Positions 12,322-23,127 of a stretch of DNA of 64,000 nucleotides are shown in pieces. A program made the position numbers and the translations under genes. How positions within the stretch are numbered: position 1 is the first letter of the stretch; every line of letters starts with the position of its first letter. The stretch covers positions 224,744,975-224,808,974 of the forward strand of contig NC_134399.1 in assembly GCF_050003625.1 (NCBI RefSeq). The letters run 5' to 3'. Source of the stretch: Haematobia irritans (Eukaryota; Arthropoda; Insecta; Diptera; Muscidae). The notes under the pieces were generated by a model. It saw only the letters and a program-made list of their open reading frames with translations, had not been told where the DNA came from and searched no databases.

Positions 12322-15175
12322 AACAAGTAAGGAAAGTCTAAAGTCGGGCGGGGCCGAGTATATTACACCCTGCACCACTTTGTAGATCTAAATTTTCGAT
12401 ACCATATCACATCCGTCAAATGTGCTGGGTCCTATATAAAGGTTTGTCCCAAATACATACATTTAAATATCACCCGATTTGGAGAGAATTTGATAGACTT
12501 TTACAAAATCTATAGACTCAACACTTAAGTTGGCTAATGAACTAGGGTGGAACACAATTTTAGTAAAAAACAAGTAAGGAAAGTCTAAAGTCGGGCGGGA
12601 CCGACTATATTATACCCTGCACCACTTTGTAGATCTAAATTTTCGATACCATATCACATCCGTCAAATGTGTTGGGAGCTATATATAAAGGTTTGTCCCA
12701 AATACATACATTTAAATATCTCTCGATCTGGAAGAATTTGATAGACTTCTACAAAATCTATAGACTCAAAATTTAAGTCGGCTAATGCACTAGGGTGGAA
12801 CACAATGTTAGTAAAAAAAATATGGGTAACGTTTAAATCTGAAGCAGTTTTGAGGAAACTTCGCAAAAGTTTATTTATGATTTATCGTTCGATATATATG
12901 TATTAGAAGTATAGGAAAATTAGAGTCATTTTTACAACTTTTCGACTAAGCAGTGGCGATTTTACAAGGAAAATGTTGATATTTTGACCATTTTTGTCGA
13001 AATCAGAAAAACATATATATGGGAGCTATATCTAAATCTGAACCGATTTCAACCAAATTTGGCACGCATAGCAACAATGCTAATTTTACTCCCTGTGCAA
13101 AATTTCAACTAAATCGGAGTTAAAAATTGGCTTGTGTGGTCATATGAGTGTAAATCGGGTGAAAGCTATATATGGGAGCTATATAAAAATCTGAACCGAT
13201 TTCAATCAAATTTGGCACACATGACTATATTACTAATTGTACTCCTAGTGCAAAATTTCAACCAAATTGGGCCAAATCTCTGGCTATTAGAACCACATAA
13301 GTCCAAATCGGGCGAAAGATATATATGGGAGCTATATCTAAATCTGAACCGATTTCAATCAAATTTTGCACACTTAACTCCACTACTAATTGTACTTCTA
13401 GTGCAAAATTTCAAACAAATTGGGTCAAAACTCTGGCTTCTAGGACCGTATTAGTCCATATCGGGCGAAAGATATATATGGGAGCTATATCTAAATCTGA
13501 ACCGATTTCTTCCAAAATCAATAGTGTTCTATTCTGACCCAAATAAGGAACATGAGCAAAATTTGAAGGCGATTGGACTTAAATTGCGACCTAGACTTTG
13601 ATCACAAAAATGTGTTCACAGACAGACGGACGGACGGACAGACGGACATGGTTATATCGACTCAGGGACCCACCCTGAGTCGATAAATCTACTCCCTATG
13701 CAAAATTTCAACTAAGTCGAGGTTAAAAATTGGCCTCTGTGGTCATATGAGTGTAAATTGGGCGAAAGCTATATATGGGAGCTATAAAAAAATCTTAACC
13801 GATTTCAATCAAATTTGGCACGCATAGCTACAATGCTAAATCTACTCCCTGTGCAAAATTTCAACCAAATTGGGCCAAATCTCTGGCTATTAGAACCACA
13901 TTAGTCCAAATCGGACGAAAGATATATATGGGAGCTATATCTAAATCTGAACCGATTTCAATCAAATTTTGCACACTTAACTGCACTACTAATTGTACTT
14001 CTAGTGCAAAATTTCAAACAAATTGGGTCAAAACTCTGGCTTCTAGGACCGTATTAGGCCATATCGGGCGAAAGATATATATGGGAGCTATATCTAAATC
14101 TGAACCGATTTCTTCCAAAATCAATAGTGTTCTATTCTGACCCAAATTAGGAACATGTGCAAAATTTGAAGGCGATTGGATTTAAATTGCGACCTAGACT
14201 TTGATCACAAAAATGTGTTCACAGACAGACGGACGGACGGACGGACGGACAGACGGACAGACGGACATGGTTATATCGACTCAGGGACCCACCCTGAGCA
14301 TTATTGCCAAAGACACCATGTGTCTATCTCGTCTCCTTCTGGGTGTTACAAACATATGCACTAACTTATAATACCCTGTTCCACAGTGTGGCGCAGGGTA
14401 TAAATATTGGAAACACTTAAATCTGAAGCAATTTTAAGGAAACTTCCCAAAAGTTTATTAATACATATATATCGAGCGATATATATGTATTAGAAGTTTA
14501 GGAAAATTAGATTCATTTTTACAACTTTTCGAATAAGCAGTGCAGATTTAACAAGGAAAATTTTGGTATTTTGACCATTTTTGTCGAAATCAGAAAAACA
14601 TATATATGGGAGCTATATCTAAATCTGAACCGATTTCAATCAAATTTGGCACACATGACTATATTACTAATTGTACTCCTAGTGCAAAATTTCAACCAAA
14701 TTGGGCCAAAACTCTGGCTTCTGGGGCCATATAAGTCCATATCGGGCGAAAAATATGTATGGAAGCTATATTTAAATCTGAACCGATTTCAATCAAATTT
14801 GGCACACTTGACTATACGACTAAGTGTTATGTTTGTACAAAATTTCAAGCAAATCGGTATAAAACTCTGGCTGCTGGGTGCATATTAGTGCATATCGGGC
14901 GAAAGATATATATGGGAGCTATATCTAAATCTGTACCGATTTCTTTCAAATCGATAGGGTTCTATTCTGACCCAAATTAGGAACATGTGCCAAATTTGAA
15001 GGCGATTGGACTTAAATTGCGACCTAGACTTTGATCACAAAAATGTGTTCACAGACGGACGGACGGACGGACATGGTTATATCGACTCAGGAACCCACCC
15101 TGAGCATTATTGCCAAAGACACCATGTCTATCTCTTCTCCTTCTGGGTGTTACAAACATATGCACTAACTTAGAA
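12322..15175 (-). mobile_element. DINE-1-like family A, outer copy of a self-nest
   Basis: The outer copy starts AACAAGTAAGGAAAGTC at 12322 and runs to about 12568 (ACACAATTTTAGTAAAAA). It resumes at about 14405 with TATTGGAAACACTTAAATCTG and ends near 15175, without its terminal GGGTATAA hairpin. Undisturbed family A copies (12800, 33980, 52380) read straight through this junction, so the inner copy is a later insertion. Confidence 0.7.
12569..14404 (-). mobile_element. DINE-1-like family A, inner copy
   Basis: A complete copy: AACAAGTAAGGAAAGTC with the GGGCGGGACCGAC hairpin, 153-bp units with ATATATGGGAGCTATAT, CAGACGGA tracts, and GTGGCGCAGGGTATAAA at the right end. It carries a 604-bp internal duplication, so the microsatellite region occurs twice (13620 and 14222). 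Confidence 0.75.
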
Positions 15176-17231
15176 TAAATTTCGAAAAATGTTTATATCG
15201 TGTGGAATCTTCAAAATCGAATAAACGACTTTAATTTCTTTTTAAAAAATCGAGTAATTTCGATTTTTGACGTTGGCTAGAATCGACTTTTGATGATGAC
15301 AAAAAATCAAAAATATCCAATTTAAATTGAAAGGGATAAGCACGTTTTGTTCTTACAATTCATCGAATAGATGAAAGAGGCGACTTTACAATTATCGCAC
15401 AAATAAAAAAATAGCTCTTTTGAGTCGCTACTAAAATGTCAAAAAATCGATTTTATGGAGTAGTTGAAAAATAAAAACTTCCGATAGTTATCTTCAGCAG
15501 TTTTCAAAGAATAGAAAATTCGATTTTTGTTAAAAAAAATCGACCCCTATAATTAAGTGAAAATGATTCTTTAAGGGTCTAAAAACTATATATTGCTGGT
15601 TGTACATGTGCCACAAATAATATATGTATGAGTCAAATCGAAATCTATAGACTACGACTTACTCAGTTTTGGCTGGACCATTAATGAATATTAAATGCTT
15701 TCACATGAAAAATATTTTATGAATCCCAAATACATATTTTCTACACAAATATATGAGAGACAATTTTTACCGAAGTATGGAAAATCTCTGTTAGTTACTT
15801 TAAGCAGTTAAGTGGTCTACTTGGAAATGCTGCACAAATAAAACACAATGCCAACATAGAAGATGGGCCTTCCTTTGTATTATATTTGAAATTATAACAT
15901 TTCCGGTACTTTCTTTCTATTTTTTAAACGCATTGTTTGTGTAATCAGAACTAAAACACAAAGAATTTGCATATGTTGGATAAATTCCCTGGATATTTGC
16001 ACATATGGACACAATGATACAAACGGGTGTTAAGCATTATTTATTTGTTTTTGAGTTTTTTTTTCTGGTTTTCACAGTTTTGAGAGTTCTGCCACTGGCT
16101 TGCCACCAAGTTGCTGCAGCATGCAACACATCCACAATCGAAATGTTCTTTAGTTGTGTCTGTATCCTTCGGCCAACAAAAATTTGTTGTTTAGTTTATA
16201 AATAACTTATTTTTAATTCCGTTTTGGCAAAGTTGTTATTTGCAATGCCTTTTATTTTTTGGCGAAAACTTAAATTGTAATTTGTTAGTAAACAAATGCA
16301 TCCACCCATACACACAAACACACCACACTCACTCACGCACACCAACTATATCAAAGAATTGAGAGAATCATATGCATTGGAATTGTCTCAACACAAACTG
16401 AAAATAAAGAATTTTATACAGTGGACCAGTAGATGTACAGTGCAACAAATGGAACACATTGGTATCGTTTTTTGAGACCATACATTTTGAGAATGTTGTT
16501 TCTCATAAAAAAAGTAGGAATATTAATATATAGTGGGTTGTTGACCTAAGACAATAATAGCTATTCAATTTTTACTACACTAAAATACAATATTTCATGG
16601 AGAAAATGAACTACTTTGTGCGAAATTTCAACTAAATTGTATTTTAAGATTTTTCTAAAGAAATAGAAAATAGAATTACCTTGTTTCGGACTGCCACCTA
16701 ACCCAACTCTGAATTTATTTATTTTTGCCTCTGGTATGATCATTGGAATACCCCCTACAATCAATTTCTACCACCGAATCAATGGGCTAGGTGGTTGCAA
16801 AAGTTGACCGAATGAAAACCAAAGTTTAAGAAGCCTCTCAAGGCTGGCATTATTCTTTGACAGTTGAAAAATTACAGTTTCCTGCCATATGGATTGTGAA
16901 AGAGAGGCATAGAACGCGAACATCACATCCCTAAGACTTGCATCCTTGAGTATTTACACCAAAGATATGGAGACATTGTGTCGCACTTATTGTTACTAAT
17001 ACCAATGGCTTCAATTTGTACCAAAAGTATTTTGCAAATACATGGACATCGTATGCGTATATGTGTGGATGCTAAAAGAGAAGGTATGTGTCTTGTGTTG
17101 CCTATTGAGGGCATACATCCTTTGAGAATTTAAAACGACAACATATTGTGGTGTAGAGATATGAGCTAAACCACAATGTATCTAGAATAGGTAATTGCGG
17201 GGATTCACATCGTAGAAATTTGAATGCATTT
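15176..17231. other. Long non-repetitive stretch, no gene supported
   Basis: Positions 15190-15560 are rich in AAATCGA/TCGATTT and may be an old MITE. Positions 15600-16560 look unique and include a CA-rich simple tract at about 16300-16340. A 66-residue frame at 16005-16205 has hydrophobic and Cys-rich character but no other support. Around 16690 the text GACTGCCACCTAACCC resembles the tail of the SINE at 57735. No splice-site pair or conserved domain was recognised. Confidence 0.45.
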
Positions 17232-17368
17232 TTAAACTCTTCACCACTAGTGTGGTACATGGTATAATAAGTTTGTACATTTGTATGTAACGACAAGAAG
17301 GACGAGTCTATGACCCATCATTGATCTGTTAATATTGATTTTGAAAAAGTCGATTTTCTTAGAATAAT
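17232..17368 (+). mobile_element. Family A left-end fragment
   Basis: Matches the A1 start (CTTCACCACTAGTGTGGTAC, then ATAATAAGTTTGTAC and GTAACGACAAGAAGG). It is cut before the GTCY tract by a family B element. Confidence 0.55.
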
Positions 17369-18893
17369 AAAAAAAAGTATATACGGCCGCAAGTTCGGCC
17401 AGGCCGAATCTTATGTACCCTTCACCATGGATTGCGTAGAAACTTCTACGAAAGACTGTCATCCAATCGAGTTACTTGGGTTGTGGTATCTTTAAACTTT
17501 TTAACATCGTTTTCTAAATTGTGAGTTAGTCCATATATTAGACAAAAAAGTATATATTGACAAAACAGGGATGTATATGTAAGTCTACAAATAATTACGA
17601 ATCGTTATGGACTTTTGCACGGTACGTGGGCTATATACAATTATGAACTTGATATGGACCAATTTTTGTGTGATTGGGGATCGATTTATCTGAGGGCTAT
17701 GTATAACTGTAGACTGATATGGACCTAGTTAGGCAGGGTTGTTAACGGCCATATTCTAGCACAATGTACCCAATTTCAACTGACTCCGATGAAATTTGCT
17801 CCTCCTAGTGGCTCCAAAACCAAATCTCGGGATCGGTTTATATGGGGGCTATATATGATTATGGACTGATATGGACAACTTTTGGCATGGTTGTTAAATA
17901 TCATATACTACCACCACGTACCAAATTTCAAACAGATCGGATGAATTTTGCTTCTCCAAAAAGCACCGGAGGTCAAATCTGAGGATCGGTTTATATGGGG
18001 GCTATATATAATTAGGGACCGATTTCGACCAATTTTTGCATTGGTGTTTGAGGCCATATATTAACACCACGTACCAAATTTCAACTGAATCAGATGCATT
18101 TTGGTCCTCCAAGAGGCTCCGGAGGTCAAATCTGGTGATCGGTTTATATGGGTGCTATATATAATTATTGACCGACTTCGACAAATTTTTGCATAGTTGT
18201 TAGAGACCATATACCAATACCATGTACCAAATTTCACTGAAATTTAGGATGAATTTTGCTTCTCTTAGAGGATCGGCAAGCCAAATTTGGGGATCGGTTT
18301 ATATGGGGGCTATATATAATTATGGAGCGATGTGGACCAATTTTAACATGGTTGTTAGAGACCATATACTAACACCATGTACAAAATTTTAGCCGGATCG
18401 GATGAAATTTGCTTCTCTTAGAGGATCGGCAAGCCAAATCGGGGGATCGGTTTATATGGGGGCTATATATAATTATGGACCGATGTGGACCAATTTTTTT
18501 ATGGTTATTAGAGACCATATACCAACACCATGTACCAAATTTCAGTCGGATCGGATGTAATTTGCTTCTCTTAGAGGCTCCGCAAGCCAAATCGGGGGAT
18601 CGGTTTATATGGGGGCTATATATAATTATGGACCGATGTGGACCAATTTTTGTATGGTTGTTAGAGACCATATGCTAACACCATGTACAAAATTTTAGCC
18701 GGATCGGATGAAATTTGCTTCTCTTAGAGGATCGGCAAGCCAAATTTGGCGCTCCGTTTATATGGGGGCTATACGTAAAAGTGAACCGATATGGCCCATT
18801 TGGAATACCACCCGACCTACATCAATAAAAACTACTTGTGTGAAGTTTCAAGACGATAGCTTGTTTCGTTCGGAAGTTAGCGTGATTTCAACT
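17369..18893 (-). mobile_element. DINE-1-like element, family B (B3), one end missing
   Basis: Begins GTATATACGGCCGCAAGTTC with the GGCCAGGCC hairpin. It contains six or more 153-bp units; those at 18370-18700 are very similar to each other. It stops after GTTAGCGTGATTTCAACT without the microsatellite and GGGTATAA end. The units are open on both strands, so frames here are not evidence of genes. Confidence 0.7.
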
Positions 18894-18937
18894 GAATACT
18901 CTCTAGGCCTCTCTTTCTAATGTAGCCTATACGTTTA

Positions 18938-19175
18938 TAGGCTATTTCTAAATTAATATATGTTTGCATCTAAGCATACTATATATTTACAAATAGTTTA
19001 TGTCCCAAACATAATATTTTCTACCATATTAACATATATGTCCCAAACATATTATGCTAGTTTATGAACATTATATGCTTGCACTTAAAAGTATTGTGTT
19101 AAAAAATTTGAGTTCCAAACATATAATTTTTACACCCAAACATATAAAAAACAGTCTTTTTCGTCCATGTAGTGA
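18938..19175 (-). mobile_element. Family C fragment
   Basis: The reverse complement of the C1 left half: AACATATATGTCCCAAACAT, then ACAGTCTTTTTCGTCCATG near the end. Only one end is preserved. Confidence 0.55.
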
Positions 19176-19667
19176 CCATAGTTTTCAACTTGATTTGCTT
19201 CAACTATAGCATAAAAACTACAATTGATTGTACCGTTAAATTTCTTTGAAATCGGGTCAGATTTAGATGTATCTCCCATATATAATCTTTCACCCGACTT
19301 AAACTCTTATGACCACTGAAGGCCATAGTTTCATTTCGATTTTTTTAGCACTGAGAGTAGAATTAACATTATGGCAATGTGTGCCATATACACTAAAAAA
19401 AAGCCCGGTTATAAAAATTTTGGTCTACAAAGTGGTCATGTCCGTTAGTTTTAGGGCGTATCAGTTTCGCAAAAAATATGCTGCCTTGGTGTTTCTCCCA
19501 AATGATAGTGTCATTTCAAAGTTATTGCGAATTCATAATATTATGAGGGATACAGGACCCAAAAGCTGTGACATTGTCCTTCATATTTTGCAATCAATTT
19601 CAAGAATATTGCACCTTTTTCCCAATCGAAAGCGCCATTAAATTTCGATCGGGCTGAAAGCATTATA
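19176..19667. other. Family A remnant and unassigned sequence
   Basis: Positions 19183-19390 match a family A internal unit (CAGATTTAGATGTATCTCCC). Positions 19390-19660 are unrecognised. A 110-residue frame (19309-19641) starts inside the repeat and is not supported as a gene. Confidence 0.45.
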
Positions 19668-20652
19668 TTTTTATACCCACCACTATAGAATGGTGACGGG
19701 GGTATAATAAGTTTGTCATTCCGTTTGTAACACATCGAAATATCGATTTCCGACAATATAAAGTATATATATTCTTGATCAGGGAGAAATTCTAAGAAGA
19801 TATAATGATGTCCGTCTGTCTGTCTGTCTGTTGTAATCACGCTACAGTCTTCAATAATGAAACAATCGTGCTGAAATTTTGGACAAACTCGTCTTTTGTC
19901 TGCAGGCAGGTCAAGTTCGAAGATGGGCTATATCGGTCCAGGTTTTGATATAGTCCCCATATAAACCGACCTCCCGATTTGGGGTCTTGGGCTTATAGAA
20001 ATCGTAGTTTTTATCTAATTTGCCTGAAATTTGAAATCTAGAGGTATTTTATGACCATAAAGAGGTGTGCCAAAAATGGTGAGTATCGGTCCATGTTTTG
20101 GTATAGCCCCCATATAGACCGATCTCCCGATTTTACTTCTTGGGCTTATAGAAAACGCAGTTTTTATTCAATTTACCTGAAATTAGAAATCTAGAGGTAT
20201 TGTAGGACCACAAAAATTGTGAGTATCGGTCCATATTTTGGTATAGCCCCCATATAGACCGAAATCCCGATTTTATTTCTTGGGCTTATAGAAACCGCAG
20301 TTTTTATTCAATTTACCTGAAATTGGAAATCTAGAGGTATTGTAGGACCACAAATACGTGTGCCAAAAATTGTGGGTATTGGTCCATGTTTTTGTATGGT
20401 CCCCATATAAAACGACCTCCCGATTTGGGGTCTTGGGTTTATAGAAACCGTAGTTTTTATCCAATTTGTCTGAAATTGGAAATCTAGAGGTATTTTGGGA
20501 CCATAAAGAGGTGTGCCGAAAATGGTGAGTATCGGTCCATATTTTTGTATAGCCCCCATATAGACCGATTTCCCGATTTTACTTCTTGGGCTTCTAGAAT
20601 CCGAAGTTTTTATCCTATATGCCTGAAAATGGAAATCTGGAGGTATTTTCGG

Positions 20653-21730
20653 CATTAGCTTAGCTAGACAATTTTCTTAGGGGGGGCTATAGACCCCCCT
20701 AGCTAAAATTTATAGACTGAACTTATAGGTTCAATTAATGTTTTATTTCATAAAATTGAATAAAAAATTAGACATCAAAATAACTCGACAAACAATTTAT
20801 AATAAAGCAACTAAAAGTAGTACCACACTTTTCCCAGCAAAAAAATTGTGAGTTGTTCTAAAGGAACAAGTTTAAAAGTACTTCCAAAAATGTCCTCAAT
20901 TATTTTAACTACACAGGAAGTTTTTTTACTTAATTTCTTTTTTCATATTTTAATGTGTAATTTTTTGTTTTCTTTTTTTTCAAATAGTTTAAAAAAAGAG
21001 TAAGAATAAATAAATTGGTACAAATTATTCAAATTTTGCCACAAAACTGCTAAATCCATTATAGAAAAATCGATAATTTTGGAAATTATTCCAGGAAAAA
21101 CGTTTCAAACAAGCGTCAGAATGCATTAAAAATCATAAAAACAATATAAAAATTATTTATTTGGGAAAAAATTTTTTAATTCACATTCAAAACACTGAAT
21201 TCGGATCTCACCTTAAGAAGTGATGCAAATTCATTGCAACGGCTGTTGAAACGGTGGACATTTGTCCTATGACAAGCTCATATTACATTCATTGCTTCTC
21301 CGCCAATTTTGCACCACTTCTAGACCCAAAAAGAACATTTTCACTACTTTTTTGGCAACGCTTTTTCGCAGCATTATTAAGATATTAATTTATGAAAGAA
21401 TAGTTTTAATATCAATTACTATTTTTTTAATTAAATTGACTAAACTAAATCAATCATAAGTTCAACCACAGCTTTATTTCATAAATATCTGACTTCAAAC
21501 ATTGCCATCGGCAACTGCTACCACAATCCAAGTAATTCGATTGTTCATGAAAGTCTTTAGCGGAAATTTGTGCGATTGTATATACTTGTTTATTTTTATA
21601 AAAATTAAAAAAACTATTGACATTTATTGAAAAATGGAAAATCATAAATAGAGTTTCAAATTCTGGGGGGGGCTAAAATTTTTCTGGGGGGGGTCTAAGC
21701 CCCCTCCCCAGAGGCCTTCCTACGCTTATG
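20653..21730 (+). mobile_element. Non-autonomous hAT-like element, 8-bp target duplication
   Basis: The 8-bp direct repeat ATTTTCGG lies at 20645-20652 and 21731-21738, exactly where the surrounding G element is interrupted. The ends are CATTAGCTTAGC and CTACGCTTATG; the reverse complement of the latter, CATAAGCGTAG, pairs with the former with few mismatches. Subterminal G-runs follow at both ends. No transposase frame. Inside are an F element (20832 on) and a family B right-end fragment (about 21496-21600). Confidence 0.8.
20832..21374 (+). mobile_element. MITE family F nested in the hAT-like element
   Basis: Starts TCCCAGCAAAAAAATTG and follows the F sequence through CACCTTAAGAAGTGATGCAA. 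It ends indistinctly near TTTTTCGCAGC. Confidence 0.55.
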
Positions 21731-22204
21731 ATTTTCGGGCCATAAAGAGGTGTGCCGAAAGCGGTTAGTATCGGTCCATATTTTAGTATAGCCTCCATCA
21801 GAACGATCTCCCGATTTAACTCCTTGGGTTTCTAGAAACCGTAGTTTTTATCTGATTTGCCTGAAATTGTAAATTCTGATCATGAAAATTGCTTGAAACT
21901 CAATGTTAAATTTCCAGATTTTACTTCTACAGATTTAAGATTTCAAATCAAGACGTTATTTTATAATTTTCTTGCACACTTACAAGAGATGTTAATGATT
22001 CCTCTAAAACTCAAACAAAAATGGTTCTTATAAATCCAGAATCTGATATAGTCCTCATAGGTGAAATCTTTAAATTTATCTTCGGGAAGTGTCCTCAAGT
22101 CCTCAAGCCCTCCTGAAATTTCAAAGGAAACCCTAATATTTGGTTCATGGTGGTGGGTATTTAAGATTCGGCCCGGCCGAACTTACTGCTGTATATACTT
22201 GTTT

Positions 22205-22847
22205 TGATTGATTTTAGTTTAAATTTTTATGGAATGACCCTTATGTATATGGATATATAGTATATGTGGTGTGTGTAAAAGTGCACATTCTTTGTTTCTC
22301 TTTGGTATTGTTTTGCTTTGTGTATGTTTGAGGTAGGGAGGAAATGACTTGGAATGGGGGAAAACGAAGTTGTTTTCTCTGTAAATTTTGTAACAATGGT
22401 AACAGCCAACAAAGGGGTATTTACAATACAATTTGTCTAGGATTCTATGTTGGCACAATGACCACAAGTGTTCATTATGGTCACACCACAGCTCACAGGA
22501 TATATGAATGAATGGCCATACACTCACACACACACAATCATACACCCTCTCATATGGATACATACCATATGAATTAGTGTACACTATACATAAATACGCT
22601 TTCGGCCCAAATACAGATACTGGTCCATTTTTAACATTCCATATGAACTACTAAGGATGATTTTTCTCTAATTGGTATCGATATCAATCTATATAAACAA
22701 CAATAAAAATTTAATAATGGATTCGGAAACCTGGATATTGGGAATTTGAAGTTATCATATTAACAGATAGGAGTAATGTTCATATATTATATAAATTAAT
22801 TGTTCATGTGGAATAATAGCATTTCAATAAAACATTGCCAAACAAGT
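22205..22847. other. Intergenic, no gene supported
   Basis: Unique-looking. A 121-residue minus-strand frame (22219-22584) is present, but its composition (many His, Tyr and Cys from CA/TG-rich sequence) is not convincing. It lies directly downstream (minus strand) of the orphan exon at 22848. Confidence 0.45.
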
Positions 22848-23087
22848 TCAGGCGGATTTGATGACGCCTAGGGCATTTTGAATAGTAAGGGTGGCACGAA
22901 AAAGTACCAACGTGTCGATCATCTCGTCGCCGAGAATGGGCCAAACTGTGTAGCGTATGAAGGCTTTGTCAATCGTTAGAGGACAATAATTAAGTTTTCC
23001 TTCGCCAAAGTCAAATCCTCGAGTCATATCTTTGTGCAAATTTATGAAGGCAAACTCGACTTTCAAAAACCTTTTTTCGAATGTAAT
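22848..23087 (-). CDS. Orphan exon-like frame, possible terminal exon or gene relic
   Basis: A minus-strand frame open from 23087 to a TGA at 22848-22850, about 79 codons, with no in-frame ATG near its 5' end (the first Met is 14 residues after the TTG at 23066). Codon choice is unlike the surroundings: many third positions are C or G (GTC GAG, GGC GAC GAG, GCC ACC, GTC ATC) in DNA that is otherwise AT-rich. The predicted peptide is well mixed, with GFDFGEGKL, TVWPILGDEMIDTLV and FRATLTIQNALG. I do not recognise the family. The upstream border has no strong splice acceptor, and an H transposon begins at 23128, so it may be the 3' exon of a gene or a broken remnant. Confidence 0.4.
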   Translation of the reverse strand: MTFEKRFLKVEFAFINLHKDMTRGFDFGEGKLNYCPLTIDKAFIRYTVWPILGDEMIDTLVLFRATLTIQNALGVIKSA

Positions 23088-23127
23088 TCACATTGGGTTT
23101 AGTGAATTATCCGTATTTATTCTAATA

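Larger units (their letters stand above)
19668..22204 (+). mobile_element. DINE-1-like element, family G (G1), split by a hAT element
   Basis: The left end is TTTTTATACCCACCACTATAG, with TATATATTCTTGATCAGGG and a GTCTGTCTG tract at 19810. Tandem 153-bp units contain CCCCATATAGACCGATCTCC. It is interrupted at 20653-21730, resumes, and ends GGCCCGGCCGAACTTACTGC then TATACTTGTTTT. The TATACCC hairpin and the TTGATCAGG block are close to the Drosophila DINE-1 left end as I know it. Confidence 0.75.

Noticed and set aside
13134..14888. Several 70-106 codon frames with YIWELYLNLNRF
   Set aside because: Translations of family A tandem units.
19309..19641. 110-codon plus-strand frame
   Set aside because: Begins inside a family A repeat unit and has no supporting signal, although the second half is not obviously repetitive.
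22219..22584. 121-codon minus-strand frame
   Set aside because: Starts in CA/TG simple-like sequence, residue composition is unusual, and no conserved motif or splice context is present.
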